Shown: piece by piece, positions 6,835-14,626 of the stretch
Numbering within the stretch: the stretch's first letter is position 1
Layout of the letters: the number at the start of each line of letters is the position of its first letter
Assembly (NCBI GenBank): GCA_045599945.1
Contig: JAZRWY010000011.1
Location: 1-14,878 of the forward strand
DNA: 14,878 nucleotides
Direction: 5' to 3'
Source: UMGS973 sp045599945
GTDB lineage: Bacteria > Bacillota > Clostridia > Peptostreptococcales > Anaerovoracaceae
Program-made: the position numbers and the translations under genes
The notes under the pieces: model-generated
Told to the model about the DNA's origin: nothing
Databases searched by the model: none
The model's input: only the letters and a program-made list of their open reading frames with translations

Positions 6835-8178
6835 TTACTCCAGCCCTTTTACGATTTCCTTGAAATGTTCTCCTCTAACTTCAAAGTTTGGATATGCATC
6901 CCAGCTTGCACACGCCGGTGAAAGAAGAATGCTATCTCCCTTTACAGCCATTTCATGCGCTTTCCTTACAGCATCCTCCAGATCTGCACATTCCGTATAT
7001 GTGGTATATCCCGCATCATCCATGGCCTGCCGGATATCTTCTGCATCTCTTCCATAAAGAAATACATGTTTTACAGCTCCCGAAAGGCATGCTGCCAGAG
7101 GAGCAAAATTCTGCTTCTTTGCATCTCCTCCTGCAAGGAGAAGAATGTTTTCTCTGATTGCACGTACGGCAATCATTGTTGCATCGGTATTTGTCCCTTT
7201 GGAATCGTTATAGTATCTGACTCCGCCGATTTCCGAAACATATTCTATTCTATGCTCTACGCCTCCGAAGTTTCTGATGCATCCGGAAATCGTATCCATG
7301 TCGATTCCTGCAAAGTATGCGATTGCTGCTGCTGCAAGAACGTTTTCCACGTTATGGTCGCCTATAATCTTAAGTTCTGCTTTTTCGCAGATTTTCATTG
7401 CTTGTTCTCCATCATGAAGAACAAGAACATCTCCATCCAGATATGCTCCAAACGGCAGTTTTTCCTTTCTTGAAAAAGGAACGATCTTTGCCTTTGCACC
7501 GCTGCACAGACTGGAGCACAGAGCATCATCATGATTGACAATGACATAACCGCTCTCATCCATGTTTTCAAAAATTCTTGCCTTTGCCGCACCATACCCT
7601 GCCATGTCACCATGACGGTTGAGATGATCCGGCGTAAGATTCAGCATTGCAGCTACAGCAGGTCTGAAGGTATCGATCGTCTCCAGCTGGAAGGATGAGC
7701 ATTCAGTGATGAGCCATGCATCATCTTCAGCCTCTACAGATTTGGATATTACTGCAACGCCAATATTTCCTACTACATATGTATGCTCACGGGCGGCCTT
7801 GAATATCTCCCCTACCAGTGTTGTTGTGGTTGTTTTTCCATTCGTTCCTGTGATGGCAACATATGTGCCATGCCCCAGCCGGTATGCCAGTTCCAGTTCT
7901 CCAATGATTTCTGCTCCTGCATCCTTGTACTTCTCTACAAAATCCGACATCGGCGGAACGCCCGGGCTGAGAACCACTGTATCAAAGGTTTCCTGCGGAA
8001 ATTCGCCAAAATAGCCTTTCGCCCCGCAGCTTTCCATTTCTTCCAATACTATCTGATCCATCTGGCCGATTGCTTTCGAATCCTGAACGGAAACATCGGC
8101 TCCGGCATCTGCCAATGCCTTCATGGCAGCAATTCCCGACCGGCCAAGACCTATGACAAGTACTTTTTTATCTTTCAT
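6835..8178 (-). CDS. murD: UDP-N-acetylmuramoyl-L-alanine:D-glutamate ligase MurD
   Basis: MurD adds D-glutamate to UDP-MurNAc-L-Ala using ATP, the second amino-acid step of the cytoplasmic precursor pathway. The 447-residue protein has an N-terminal Rossmann-like UDP-binding domain (VLVIGLGRSGIAAMKALA, 6-23; SPGVPP, 71-76). The ATPase domain carries the P-loop AITGTNGKTTTTTLV (108-122), TECSSFQLE (158-166), NLTPDHLNRHG (180-190) and the lysine expected to be carbamylated in AKARIF (about 199). The C-terminal domain has HRIEYV, NDSKGTNTDAT and LSPACASWD. The start at 8178 is set by an AGGGAG Shine-Dalgarno sequence six bases upstream; the open frame extends 17 codons further, into the end of mraY, without support. 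Gap to mraY is 10 bp. Confidence 0.97.
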   Translation of the reverse strand: MKDKKVLVIGLGRSGIAAMKALADAGADVSVQDSKAIGQMDQIVLEEMESCGAKGYFGEFPQETFDTVVLSPGVPPMSDFVEKYKDAGAEIIGELELAYRLGHGTYVAITGTNGKTTTTTLVGEIFKAAREHTYVVGNIGVAVISKSVEAEDDAWLITECSSFQLETIDTFRPAVAAMLNLTPDHLNRHGDMAGYGAAKARIFENMDESGYVIVNHDDALCSSLCSGAKAKIVPFSRKEKLPFGAYLDGDVLVLHDGEQAMKICEKAELKIIGDHNVENVLAAAAIAYFAGIDMDTISGCIRNFGGVEHRIEYVSEIGGVRYYNDSKGTNTDATMIAVRAIRENILLLAGGDAKKQNFAPLAACLSGAVKHVFLYGRDAEDIRQAMDDAGYTTYTECADLEDAVRKAHEMAVKGDSILLSPACASWDAYPNFEVRGEHFKEIVKGLE

Positions 8179-8188
8179 AATACGCTCC

Positions 8189-9157
8189 CTATATTGCTGT
8201 GATGAGAAGTCCCAGAATGCAGCATGCAAATGTGAAGGACCAGAACAGGATCACAACTTTCTTCTCACTCATGCCGCCAAGCTCAAAATGATGATGGATT
8301 GGCGCCATTCTGAATATTCTATTCCCCGTTCTCTTAAAATGTGCAACCTGAAGAACTACCGAAAGCGCCTCGCAGACATATACCAGACCCGCCAGCAGCA
8401 GGAACAGCTCCATTCTGATGGAAATGGCTGCAATTACCAGGGCACCGCCCAGAGCAAGAGAGCCTGTGTCTCCCATGAATACTTTTGCCGGATTCTTGTT
8501 CCAGACAAGAAATCCCAGGCATCCTCCTGCGATACATGCTGCAAATACGGCTGTATCCCCTGCACCGAAAAAGTTGCCAAGAAGTGCAAAGAATGCTGCG
8601 GTAAATGCTGTACATCCTGAAGCAAGTCCATCCAGTCCATCTGTAAGATTCACCGCGTTGGTCATTGCAACAACGGCAAAAATAATGAATGGGATATATA
8701 AAATGCCAAAGTTTACATATGTATCCGCAATCGGAATCCATACATCTGCATCGTTTCGGATATATGCCCAGACTGCAGCAAGAACAGATATTACAAGCTG
8801 AAACAGCATTTTCTGCTTCGGATTCAGCCCTTCATTCTGCTTCTTGATCACTTTCAGATAATCATCGAGAAAACCAACCATTCCGAATGCTGCTGTGACA
8901 GCAACCATGACCACCATGGTGGAATCCATGCATCCATAGACCAGCCCCATGATGATTGCAGCAACAAGAGCACCTCCAATGAGGGCAATGCCGCCCATGC
9001 TAGGTGTTCCTGCCTTCGCCTTATGGGATTCCGGTCCCTCCTCACGGATGTTCTGACCCATCTGCTTATCCCTGAGGATTGGAATCTCCACCTTTGTCGC
9101 TATGCAGGAGATTGCCAGTGCTACGATTATTGAAATACAAATTGCATACATGTACAT
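8189..9157 (-). CDS. mraY: Phospho-N-acetylmuramoyl-pentapeptide transferase MraY
   Basis: MraY transfers phospho-MurNAc-pentapeptide to undecaprenyl phosphate, making lipid I, the first membrane step of peptidoglycan synthesis. The 322-residue protein has about ten transmembrane segments. It has all the family motifs: KAGTPSMGG (48-56), the Mg-binding FLDDYLK (96-102, D98 and D99), NAVNLTDGLDGLA (167-179), NKNPAKVFMGDTGSLALGG (220-238) and the APIHHHFELGG histidine loop (285-295). The first ATG (9157) has a GGAG site ten bases away. A second ATG two codons later is nearly as good, so the N-terminus is uncertain by two residues. It begins 7 bp after the murF stop. Confidence 0.97.
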   Translation of the reverse strand: MYMYAICISIIVALAISCIATKVEIPILRDKQMGQNIREEGPESHKAKAGTPSMGGIALIGGALVAAIIMGLVYGCMDSTMVVMVAVTAAFGMVGFLDDYLKVIKKQNEGLNPKQKMLFQLVISVLAAVWAYIRNDADVWIPIADTYVNFGILYIPFIIFAVVAMTNAVNLTDGLDGLASGCTAFTAAFFALLGNFFGAGDTAVFAACIAGGCLGFLVWNKNPAKVFMGDTGSLALGGALVIAAISIRMELFLLLAGLVYVCEALSVVLQVAHFKRTGNRIFRMAPIHHHFELGGMSEKKVVILFWSFTFACCILGLLITAI

Positions 9158-9164
9158 ACGATCT

Positions 9165-10520
9165 TCACTCCATTATCTTCTTTACTACATCTTCCATTGC
9201 CATGCCTCTGGAACCCTTGCAGAGCACCACGTCACCGGTTCTGATCACGTCGCGGATGACTGCAAGAGCATCCTCTTTTTTCTCAAAATACATCACTTCC
9301 GTGCCTTTTGCGCCTTCTGCAATATATTTTGCATCATTTCCGACTGCTACCACCAGGTCAATCTTTTTTGCAAGTGCATGCATGCCGACTTCCCGATGTC
9401 CCTGGGCTGCATACGTACCCTGCTCAAACATATCTCCCAGGACAGCAACCTTTCTGTCTCCTTCGGCAGAAGCCAATACATCAATGGCCGCCTTCATGGA
9501 TGCGGGACTCGCATTATATGTATCGTCAATGACCTTGATGCCCCTGTTCTCCTTGATGGACAGGCGCTTATCCGTCAGCTGCATGCTTTGAAGTCCGCGG
9601 TCCGCCTCTTCCAGCGGTATCCCTAAAACATTGGCCGCTGCAGCTGCAAGTCCTGCATTGCATACATTATGTCTTCCCGGAACCGGAACCTTCATTTCAG
9701 TCACAGTCCCGCCATTTTCCAGCCGGAAGCTGCTTCCATGCTCTGCATGATCTTCAATGCCCAGAATTCTGAAATCACTTGCAGCATCCGCACCGGCCCG
9801 GATGACCCGGTATTCATCGGAAGAAACCTTTCTGAGAAAATCATCATCGCTTTGGACGATGAGTACATTATCCTCTGTGAAATAGTCTGTAATCTCCATC
9901 TTTGCTCTGAAAATGTTTTCTCTGCTTCCCAGCCGCTCAATATGTGCCGTTCCTATGTTGGTAATGATTCCAATATCCGGCCTTGCAAGTTCTGCCAGGA
10001 AATTGATTTCCCCGGGGCGGTCCATTCCCATCTCTAGAATGCCCACTTCCGTATCCGGATCAAAATCCAGAAGCGTCAGGGGAAGCCCCAGATGGTTATT
10101 GAAATTACCTTTCGTCTTCTGCGTCTTGTATTTTACAGAACAGACTGCCTTGACCATGTCTGAAGTGGATGTCTTTCCAACGCTTCCCGTTACACCGATG
10201 ACTTTCATGTCCATGCTTCTTCTATATGCTTTCGCAATTTCCTGAAGGCCGCTGACTGTATCTTCTACGAGAATGACTGCAATCCCGTCCGGGATTGCAA
10301 AGGATGTATCGGAAACAAGAAGGCAGGATGCACCTTTTTCCTTTGCCATGGTAAGATATTTGTGCCCGTCGGTATTCTCCCCTCTGATTGCTACGAAAAG
10401 GTCGTCTTTCTTTACCTTTCTCGAATCAATGGACGCACCTTCCACATAAGTATTCACATCTCCGGAAAGAAGCCTTCCTCCCGATGCATCCACCATGTCT
10501 TTCACACTGATTTTCTTCAT
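9165..10520 (-). CDS. murF: UDP-MurNAc-tripeptide:D-alanyl-D-alanine ligase MurF
   Basis: MurF joins D-Ala-D-Ala to the UDP-MurNAc-tripeptide, finishing the pentapeptide precursor in the cytoplasm. The 451-residue protein has the N-terminal UDP-binding domain (GASIDSRKV, 28-36; DLFVAIRGENTDGHKY, 40-55). The central domain has P-loop VIGVTGSVGKTSTSDMV (107-123), TKGNFNNHLGLPLTLL (136-151), LEMGMDRPGEI (162-172) and GTAHIERLGSRENI (190-203). The C-terminal domain has DDTYNASPASMKAAI and the GDMFEQG loop. The DTYNASP and NNHLGLP motifs separate MurF from MurE, which is absent here. The ATG overlaps the spoVD stop by one base (TAATG), which suggests translational coupling. Confidence 0.97.
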   Translation of the reverse strand: MKKISVKDMVDASGGRLLSGDVNTYVEGASIDSRKVKKDDLFVAIRGENTDGHKYLTMAKEKGASCLLVSDTSFAIPDGIAVILVEDTVSGLQEIAKAYRRSMDMKVIGVTGSVGKTSTSDMVKAVCSVKYKTQKTKGNFNNHLGLPLTLLDFDPDTEVGILEMGMDRPGEINFLAELARPDIGIITNIGTAHIERLGSRENIFRAKMEITDYFTEDNVLIVQSDDDFLRKVSSDEYRVIRAGADAASDFRILGIEDHAEHGSSFRLENGGTVTEMKVPVPGRHNVCNAGLAAAAANVLGIPLEEADRGLQSMQLTDKRLSIKENRGIKVIDDTYNASPASMKAAIDVLASAEGDRKVAVLGDMFEQGTYAAQGHREVGMHALAKKIDLVVAVGNDAKYIAEGAKGTEVMYFEKKEDALAVIRDVIRTGDVVLCKGSRGMAMEDVVKKIME

Positions 10521-12505
10521 TATTTATCTCCATAAATATATACTGTGGATCCTTTTTCTATTTCCGTTCCGGCTTTCGGATACTGGTCCGTTACTTCAAA
10601 GTCTTTCTTTTCATTTCCGGATTTGACTTTGTATTCCAGTCCTTTGCCCTTGATCATGCCAAGCGCATCACTATAGTTTTCTCCAACAATGTCCGGAACC
10701 TTGACTTTTTTCTTTCCTGCTCCCTTGTCTTCGCTCTGGATTCCAAGGTAAGGCAGAATATTCTTGTATATTCTCTGTCCGCATGGGGCTGCAGTCACAG
10801 AACCATATTTTTCGCCCTTTGGTGAATCAACAATGACCAGAACAGCAACCTTCGGATCCTCCATCGGTGCAAGCCCTATGAAGGAAGAATCCGTATTCTT
10901 GCTATATCCGCCGGATATCGCCTTGTATGCGGTACCAGTCTTTCCGCCGATCCTGTATCCTTCCACAGCAGCAGCTCCAACGCCGCCATCTGTAACGGCA
11001 TACTCCATGCATTCACATACCTGCCGGGAAGTCTTCCGCGAAATAATCTGTCTGACAATCTGCGGTTCAAAGGTTTCAACGGTCTTTCCGTTCTTGTCCC
11101 TGATTTCCTTCATGACATGCGGCTTCATCATCTTTCCGTCATTTCCGATTGCAGAAACAGCGGTAATCAGCTGAATCGGCGTAAGCGCAATGCCCTGTCC
11201 GAAAGAAATGGTAGCCAGGCCCACAGGCCCTGCACTTTTCTTATCCTGAAGAATTGCCGTTCCTTCACCCGGAAGGTCAACCCCCGTTGTACCCGTTATG
11301 CCAAACAGGTCCATGTACTGGTAGAACTTGTTGATTCCTATTTTCTGTCCCACCTGCATCAGCGCAGGGTTGCAGGAATTTGCAACAGCCTCCTTGATGG
11401 TCTGCGAACCATGGGCATTCGGAGCTCTCCAGCATTTGATGGTTGTTCCTGCAATGTCCATGCTACCGCTGCAATGGAAATGATCCTTCATGGTAATGAC
11501 GCCTTCTTCCAGTGCAATGGACGTTGTCAGAAGCTTAAAGGTAGAACCCGGTTCATATACATCGGAAACCAGCGGATTTCTCCACATCTTGTTGAGATAG
11601 TTCAGCTGCTTCTTTTCACTCATCTGCGAAAAGCTCTCCTTGTCCTTGGATAACGGCGTTCTGGCGTCGTTCGGATCATACTCCGGCGTTACAGCCATGG
11701 CAAGGATTCCTCCGGTCTCAACATCCATGACCATGCACATGACTCTTTTGGCACTGGTTTTTTTCTGTGTATCCCTGATGGCCTTTTCTACATTATTCTG
11801 AACCACTTCATCAATGGTCAGAACAATGCTGTTTCCGTCTTCCGGTTCATAATACTTATCCTGTCCATAGGATAATCTGTTTCCGGAAACGTCCGTATTT
11901 CTGCTCCATCTTCCGGAAATACCCGTAAGATGTGAATTATAGTATTCCTCTACGCCTGCAAGTCCCACGCCATCATCCGATACATTTCCAATCAGATGCG
12001 ATGCAAAACGTCCCAGCGGATAATATCTTTTGGTGTCTTCAGAAATCTCAAATCCCCGAATCTTTTCCTCTTCTGTCAGTTTCCTGATACTGTCGGCCTT
12101 CTCCTTGTTGACACCTTTTGCAAGCTTTACCAGGGTCTGATCCCTGGTCAGATATTTTTTCACTTCGGACTTTTTCATGTCCAGCGCTTTTGCAACTGTT
12201 TCTGCTGTCTGGTCCAGTTCGGCGTCCCTTGCTTCTTTCTTTATTTCTTTTGTAACATTTCCGGGGCGGACCCATATGGAATATGCTGCCCCGCTGATTG
12301 CCAGTTCTTCACCATTGCAGTCATAAATGGTGCCTCTTTCAGCAGAAACCAGCGTATCCTTTGTCTGCTGAGAAATTGCTTCTGCAGCCAGCTCATCTGC
12401 TTTTACAATCTGCCACCATCCTGCACGGAAGCACAGGATGATCATCAAAAAACAGATAATGGCAAATGCACATATAAGTCTTGTCCTTGCTTTATTTTTT
12501 GTCAT
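10520..12505 (-). CDS. spoVD: Class B penicillin-binding protein with PASTA domain (SpoVD/FtsI type)
   Basis: A D,D-transpeptidase that crosslinks septal peptidoglycan, the partner expected for FtsW. The 661-residue protein has a short cytoplasmic tail and one N-terminal membrane helix (about 9-27). The PBP dimerisation domain follows (about 50-210, with AERGTIYDCNGEELA), then the transpeptidase domain with SxxK = STFK (321-324, nucleophile S321), SxN = SCN (377-379) and KTGT (522-525). A single C-terminal PASTA domain (about 601-661, VKVPDIVGENYSDAL) ends the protein. The PASTA-bearing form is the SpoVD/PBP2-family layout. As the only class B PBP in this cluster, it may serve vegetative division (FtsI), sporulation, or both; sequence does not decide. 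The ATG at 12505 lacks a well-placed Shine-Dalgarno sequence: the nearest, AAGGTAG, lies about 17 bases away in a hairpin loop. An in-frame TTG sits one codon upstream. Confidence 0.94.
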   Translation of the reverse strand: MTKNKARTRLICAFAIICFLMIILCFRAGWWQIVKADELAAEAISQQTKDTLVSAERGTIYDCNGEELAISGAAYSIWVRPGNVTKEIKKEARDAELDQTAETVAKALDMKKSEVKKYLTRDQTLVKLAKGVNKEKADSIRKLTEEEKIRGFEISEDTKRYYPLGRFASHLIGNVSDDGVGLAGVEEYYNSHLTGISGRWSRNTDVSGNRLSYGQDKYYEPEDGNSIVLTIDEVVQNNVEKAIRDTQKKTSAKRVMCMVMDVETGGILAMAVTPEYDPNDARTPLSKDKESFSQMSEKKQLNYLNKMWRNPLVSDVYEPGSTFKLLTTSIALEEGVITMKDHFHCSGSMDIAGTTIKCWRAPNAHGSQTIKEAVANSCNPALMQVGQKIGINKFYQYMDLFGITGTTGVDLPGEGTAILQDKKSAGPVGLATISFGQGIALTPIQLITAVSAIGNDGKMMKPHVMKEIRDKNGKTVETFEPQIVRQIISRKTSRQVCECMEYAVTDGGVGAAAVEGYRIGGKTGTAYKAISGGYSKNTDSSFIGLAPMEDPKVAVLVIVDSPKGEKYGSVTAAPCGQRIYKNILPYLGIQSEDKGAGKKKVKVPDIVGENYSDALGMIKGKGLEYKVKSGNEKKDFEVTDQYPKAGTEIEKGSTVYIYGDK

Positions 12506-12510
12506 CAATC

Positions 12511-12550
12511 AAAAAACCGGACTACCTTCTGTTTACATATAGCTGTCCGG
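12511..12550 (-). terminator. Terminator-like hairpin just before spoVD
   Basis: On the minus strand CCGGAC (12550-12545) pairs with GTCCGG (12522-12517) across a 22-base loop, and six T residues follow at once (12516-12511). G-T and A-T pairs can lengthen the stem. It ends five bases before the spoVD start codon, inside the cluster, so full termination would silence the genes after it. An attenuator or a structure that limits access to the AAGGTAG ribosome site in its loop fits better. The hairpin is plain in the sequence; its function is inferred. Confidence 0.5.
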
Positions 12551-12677
12551 CTTCTCCTTTCCTATCCTCAAGCCATTATACCGGTAACATCTCCTGATAT
12601 GGCTTTCCATGAGCGGGAACCTCATTCAATTATTTATACAATCACCATATGTAGTGGCAGATGAACCTCTCTTATAC

Positions 12678-12705
12678 AGTATACCACCATATTCTGTTCA
12701 TGCAA
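12678..12705 (-). promoter_or_regulatory. Candidate promoter for spoVD and following genes
   Basis: On the minus strand TTGCAT (12705-12700), a 16-bp spacer, and TATACT (12683-12678) preceded by TGG, an extended -10. Transcription would begin near 12671 and give a leader of about 165 bases that contains the terminator-like hairpin. A second perfect TATAAT at 12580-12575, with no good -35, lies closer to the gene. The 211-bp gap is unusual in so tight a cluster and favours a real promoter here. Confidence 0.4.
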
Positions 12706-12716
12706 CCATTTTCCAT

Positions 12717-13145
12717 CTAGTTATATGCCTGATCCTTTACGGTTGCCTCAAAATCCTGAGGAGCCGTTGTATTTCCTACATAAACAATCTGAGAAGGCTT
12801 TGGATATGTCATCCCCAGCTTCTCCCGCGCCTTCTTTTCAAGAACCGGCAGGCTGTTCTTGGACTGAAGTGTTATGTTCACATCCTGGATCTCCTTTTCA
12901 ATCTGCGCATTCTGTTCTGTCAGTGTATTGATCTGGTACTGGAGCGTTGCACAGAATGCCGTCGATATAATGATACAGATGCCAAGGAATCCGGCAATGA
13001 CTGTAAGCGCAATCAGTCTGCCCTTATCCCTGTTGGAAATCAGGGAGCGCTTCTTCGTCTTAACCCTCTTCCTCTGCGGCTGGTCCAAATAATCATATTC
13101 AATTTTTCTGTTATCCGGATAACCGTATATGCTTGCCGTCTGCAT
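12717..13145 (-). CDS. ftsL: FtsL/DivIC-family cell division protein
   Basis: A small bitopic membrane protein of the septum-formation-initiator type, which binds FtsQ/DivIB and helps activate FtsW and its PBP. The 142-residue protein has a basic cytoplasmic tail (KKRVRK-like stretch, about 25-43) and one transmembrane helix (about 44-66). A short extracellular coiled coil follows (about 68-98, YQINTLTEQNAQIEKEIQDV), then the family's C-terminal pattern LEKKAREKLGMTYPKPSQIVYV (102-123). FtsL and DivIC are too divergent to separate by eye. The place between rsmH and the class B PBP is that of ftsL, and I use the symbol on that basis. The ATG at 13145 follows an AAAGG site about nine bases upstream, 13 bp after the rsmH stop. 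Confidence 0.8.
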   Translation of the reverse strand: MQTASIYGYPDNRKIEYDYLDQPQRKRVKTKKRSLISNRDKGRLIALTVIAGFLGICIIISTAFCATLQYQINTLTEQNAQIEKEIQDVNITLQSKNSLPVLEKKAREKLGMTYPKPSQIVYVGNTTAPQDFEATVKDQAYN

Positions 13146-13158
13146 GATGCGAACCTTT

Positions 13159-14094
13159 CTAGATCTTTTCTATTACTCTGAGCTTTGCGCTTCTTGCGCG
13201 ATGATTCTCTTCTAATTCTTCGTGTGTTGGTATGATTGGTTTTCTTGAAATCTTCTTAACGTCTGCCACCTTGCCGCATACACATACGGGAAAGTCCGGC
13301 GGACATGTACATGGATTGATTCTTCTGTTGAAGCATTCTTTCACAATTCTGTCTTCCAGGGAATGGAATGTTATGATGCAGAGTCTTCCGCCAGGTGCCA
13401 GAACATCACAGAATGCCTCACAGGCTTTTTTCAGCTGCCCCAGTTCATCATTGACCTCAATCCGGATTGCCTGAAATGTTCTTTTGGCCGGATGCGGCCC
13501 TTCTCTTCGAGCCTTTGCCGGGATAGCCGCCTTGATGCATTCCACCAGCTCTGCTGTGGTCTCAAAAGGCTTTTCCTTGCGGAACTTCACGATGAATTCT
13601 GCAATTCTTGATGCCCATTTTTCTTCTCCATAGCCGCGGATCATCTCGGTGAGTTCCTGCCGGCCATATGTATTTACAACATCATATGCTGTAAAGGAAT
13701 CGTCCTGATTCATTCTCATGTCCAGAGGCGCGTCCTGCATGTATGAAAAGCCTCTCTGCACATTATCCAGCTGAAAGGAAGAAACGCCAAGATCCAGCAT
13801 GGCTCCATCGATTGCATCGATTCCCAGTTCTGCAAGAACATCCTGGATATCTGAATAGTTGGACTGAATGAAATATTTTTTGCAAAGGTACTTCTCCAGC
13901 CGTTTTTCTGCAGCTTTCAGTGCATCTCTGTCACGATCAATCCCGATCAGAACGCCCTGTTCCGAAAGTTTTCCGCAAAGAGCAGAAGCATGGCCGCCAC
14001 CGCCCAGAGTGCCATCGACATAGATTCCGTCTGCCCTGACATTCAGATTCTCTATTGTTTCTTCTAAAAGTACTGATGTATGTTTAAATTCCAT
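13159..14094 (-). CDS. rsmH: 16S rRNA (cytosine-1402 N4)-methyltransferase RsmH (MraW)
   Basis: RsmH methylates N4 of C1402 in the decoding centre of 16S rRNA using S-adenosylmethionine. The 311-residue protein starts MEFKHTSVLLEE and has the SAM-binding motif GIYVDGTLGGGGHASALC (23-40), GIDRDRDAL (51-59), DLGVSSFQLD (101-110), GFSYMQDAPLDMRM (115-128) and GGRLCIITFHSLEDRIVK (235-252). A Cys cluster, PCTCPPDFPVCVCG (261-274), lies near the C-terminus. I chose the ATG at 14094 because it gives the family N-terminus; the frame is open 45 codons further but that stretch overlaps mraZ in another frame and has no family similarity. The start lies inside the last codons of mraZ (11-bp overlap) and has no strong Shine-Dalgarno sequence, so translation is probably coupled to mraZ. 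Confidence 0.97.
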   Translation of the reverse strand: MEFKHTSVLLEETIENLNVRADGIYVDGTLGGGGHASALCGKLSEQGVLIGIDRDRDALKAAEKRLEKYLCKKYFIQSNYSDIQDVLAELGIDAIDGAMLDLGVSSFQLDNVQRGFSYMQDAPLDMRMNQDDSFTAYDVVNTYGRQELTEMIRGYGEEKWASRIAEFIVKFRKEKPFETTAELVECIKAAIPAKARREGPHPAKRTFQAIRIEVNDELGQLKKACEAFCDVLAPGGRLCIITFHSLEDRIVKECFNRRINPCTCPPDFPVCVCGKVADVKKISRKPIIPTHEELEENHRARSAKLRVIEKI

Positions 14095-14515
14095 ATTTGC
14101 CCATCTTTTGTGCCTGTTTCCGAGGGTCGAAATCCGGTGACTGTTCCGGTTCAGTCCAGTTTTCCTTGCTCCAGACTTCAATCTTTTCCCCTGCGCCTGC
14201 TGTAACAAGTTCCTTTGAAATGCCTGCAAATGCTCTATGATCTGCCGGAATCAGGATTCTTCCCTGTTTGTCCATTTCACTCAAAACCGCATTGGATGTT
14301 ACATATCTGATATATTCTCTGACATCCGGATCACTCTGCGGAAGACCGTCAAGTTCTTTCAATGTTTCCTGCCATTTTTCCATTGTATAGATGACCAGAC
14401 AGTAATCATTGCCCTTCGCCAGTATGCATCTCGGTTCCAGGTCCGGTCTGTACTTTGCCGGAATGGTCATTCTGTTCTTGTCATCTATGCAGTTGTAATA
14501 TTTTCCGATGAACAT
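14084..14515 (-). CDS. mraZ: Transcriptional regulator MraZ
   Basis: MraZ is a DNA-binding protein with two AbrB-like (SpoVT-type) domains that forms a ring and binds tandem TGG-containing repeats before its own gene, usually as a repressor of the dcw cluster. The 143-residue protein shows both halves: MFIGKYYNCIDDKNRMTIPAKYR (1-23) and LSEMDKQGRILIPADHRAFAG (78-98), each with the D-K-x-R-x-x-I-P-A signature. WSKENW (115-120) is typical near the end. The ATG at 14515 follows a strong AAAGGAGG site. It is the first gene of the cluster, and matching operator repeats lie just upstream, which supports autoregulation. Confidence 0.97.
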   Translation of the reverse strand: MFIGKYYNCIDDKNRMTIPAKYRPDLEPRCILAKGNDYCLVIYTMEKWQETLKELDGLPQSDPDVREYIRYVTSNAVLSEMDKQGRILIPADHRAFAGISKELVTAGAGEKIEVWSKENWTEPEQSPDFDPRKQAQKMGKYGI

Positions 14516-14520
14516 ATGAC

Positions 14521-14529
14521 CCTCCTTTC
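14521..14529 (-). promoter_or_regulatory. Strong ribosome binding site of mraZ
   Basis: GAAAGGAGG on the minus strand, five bases before the ATG at 14515. It is the best Shine-Dalgarno match in the cluster and fixes the mraZ start. Confidence 0.8.
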
Positions 14530-14565
14530 AAAATACAAACACTACGCCATAGTTATTGGATACTA

Positions 14566-14589
14566 CCATTCTATCCCACATTCTACCAC
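14566..14589 (-). promoter_or_regulatory. Proximal MraZ box array (three repeats)
   Basis: Read on the minus strand, GTGGTAGAAT, GTGGGATAGA and ATGGTAGTAT follow one another without a gap, so TGG recurs exactly every 10 bp (boxes at 14589-14586, 14579-14576 and 14569-14566). This is the layout known for MraZ operators in E. coli and mycoplasmas (TGG-type boxes with 10-bp phasing). The array overlaps the promoter. Confidence 0.7.
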
Positions 14590-14596
14590 ATTGCAA
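14568..14596 (-). promoter_or_regulatory. mraZ (dcw cluster) promoter
   Basis: On the minus strand -35 TTGCAA (14596-14591, four of six), a 17-bp spacer and -10 TAGAAT (14573-14568, five of six). Transcription should start near 14561, giving a leader of about 45 bases before mraZ. The spacer and -10 carry the 10-bp-phased TGG repeats, so bound MraZ would block RNA polymerase. Confidence 0.65.
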
Positions 14597-14626
14597 TAAA
14601 TATCCGTAAAATATGAAGATTTTCTA

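Noticed and set aside
11996..12664. A 222-residue plus-strand open frame opposite the start of spoVD
   Set aside because: Its Cys- and Phe-rich composition is that of antisense translation. It covers the N-terminal coding part of the PBP and shows no domain.
14095..14229. A 45-residue N-terminal extension of RsmH
   Set aside because: It overlaps mraZ in another frame and has no family similarity, and the canonical MEFKHTSVLLEE start follows.
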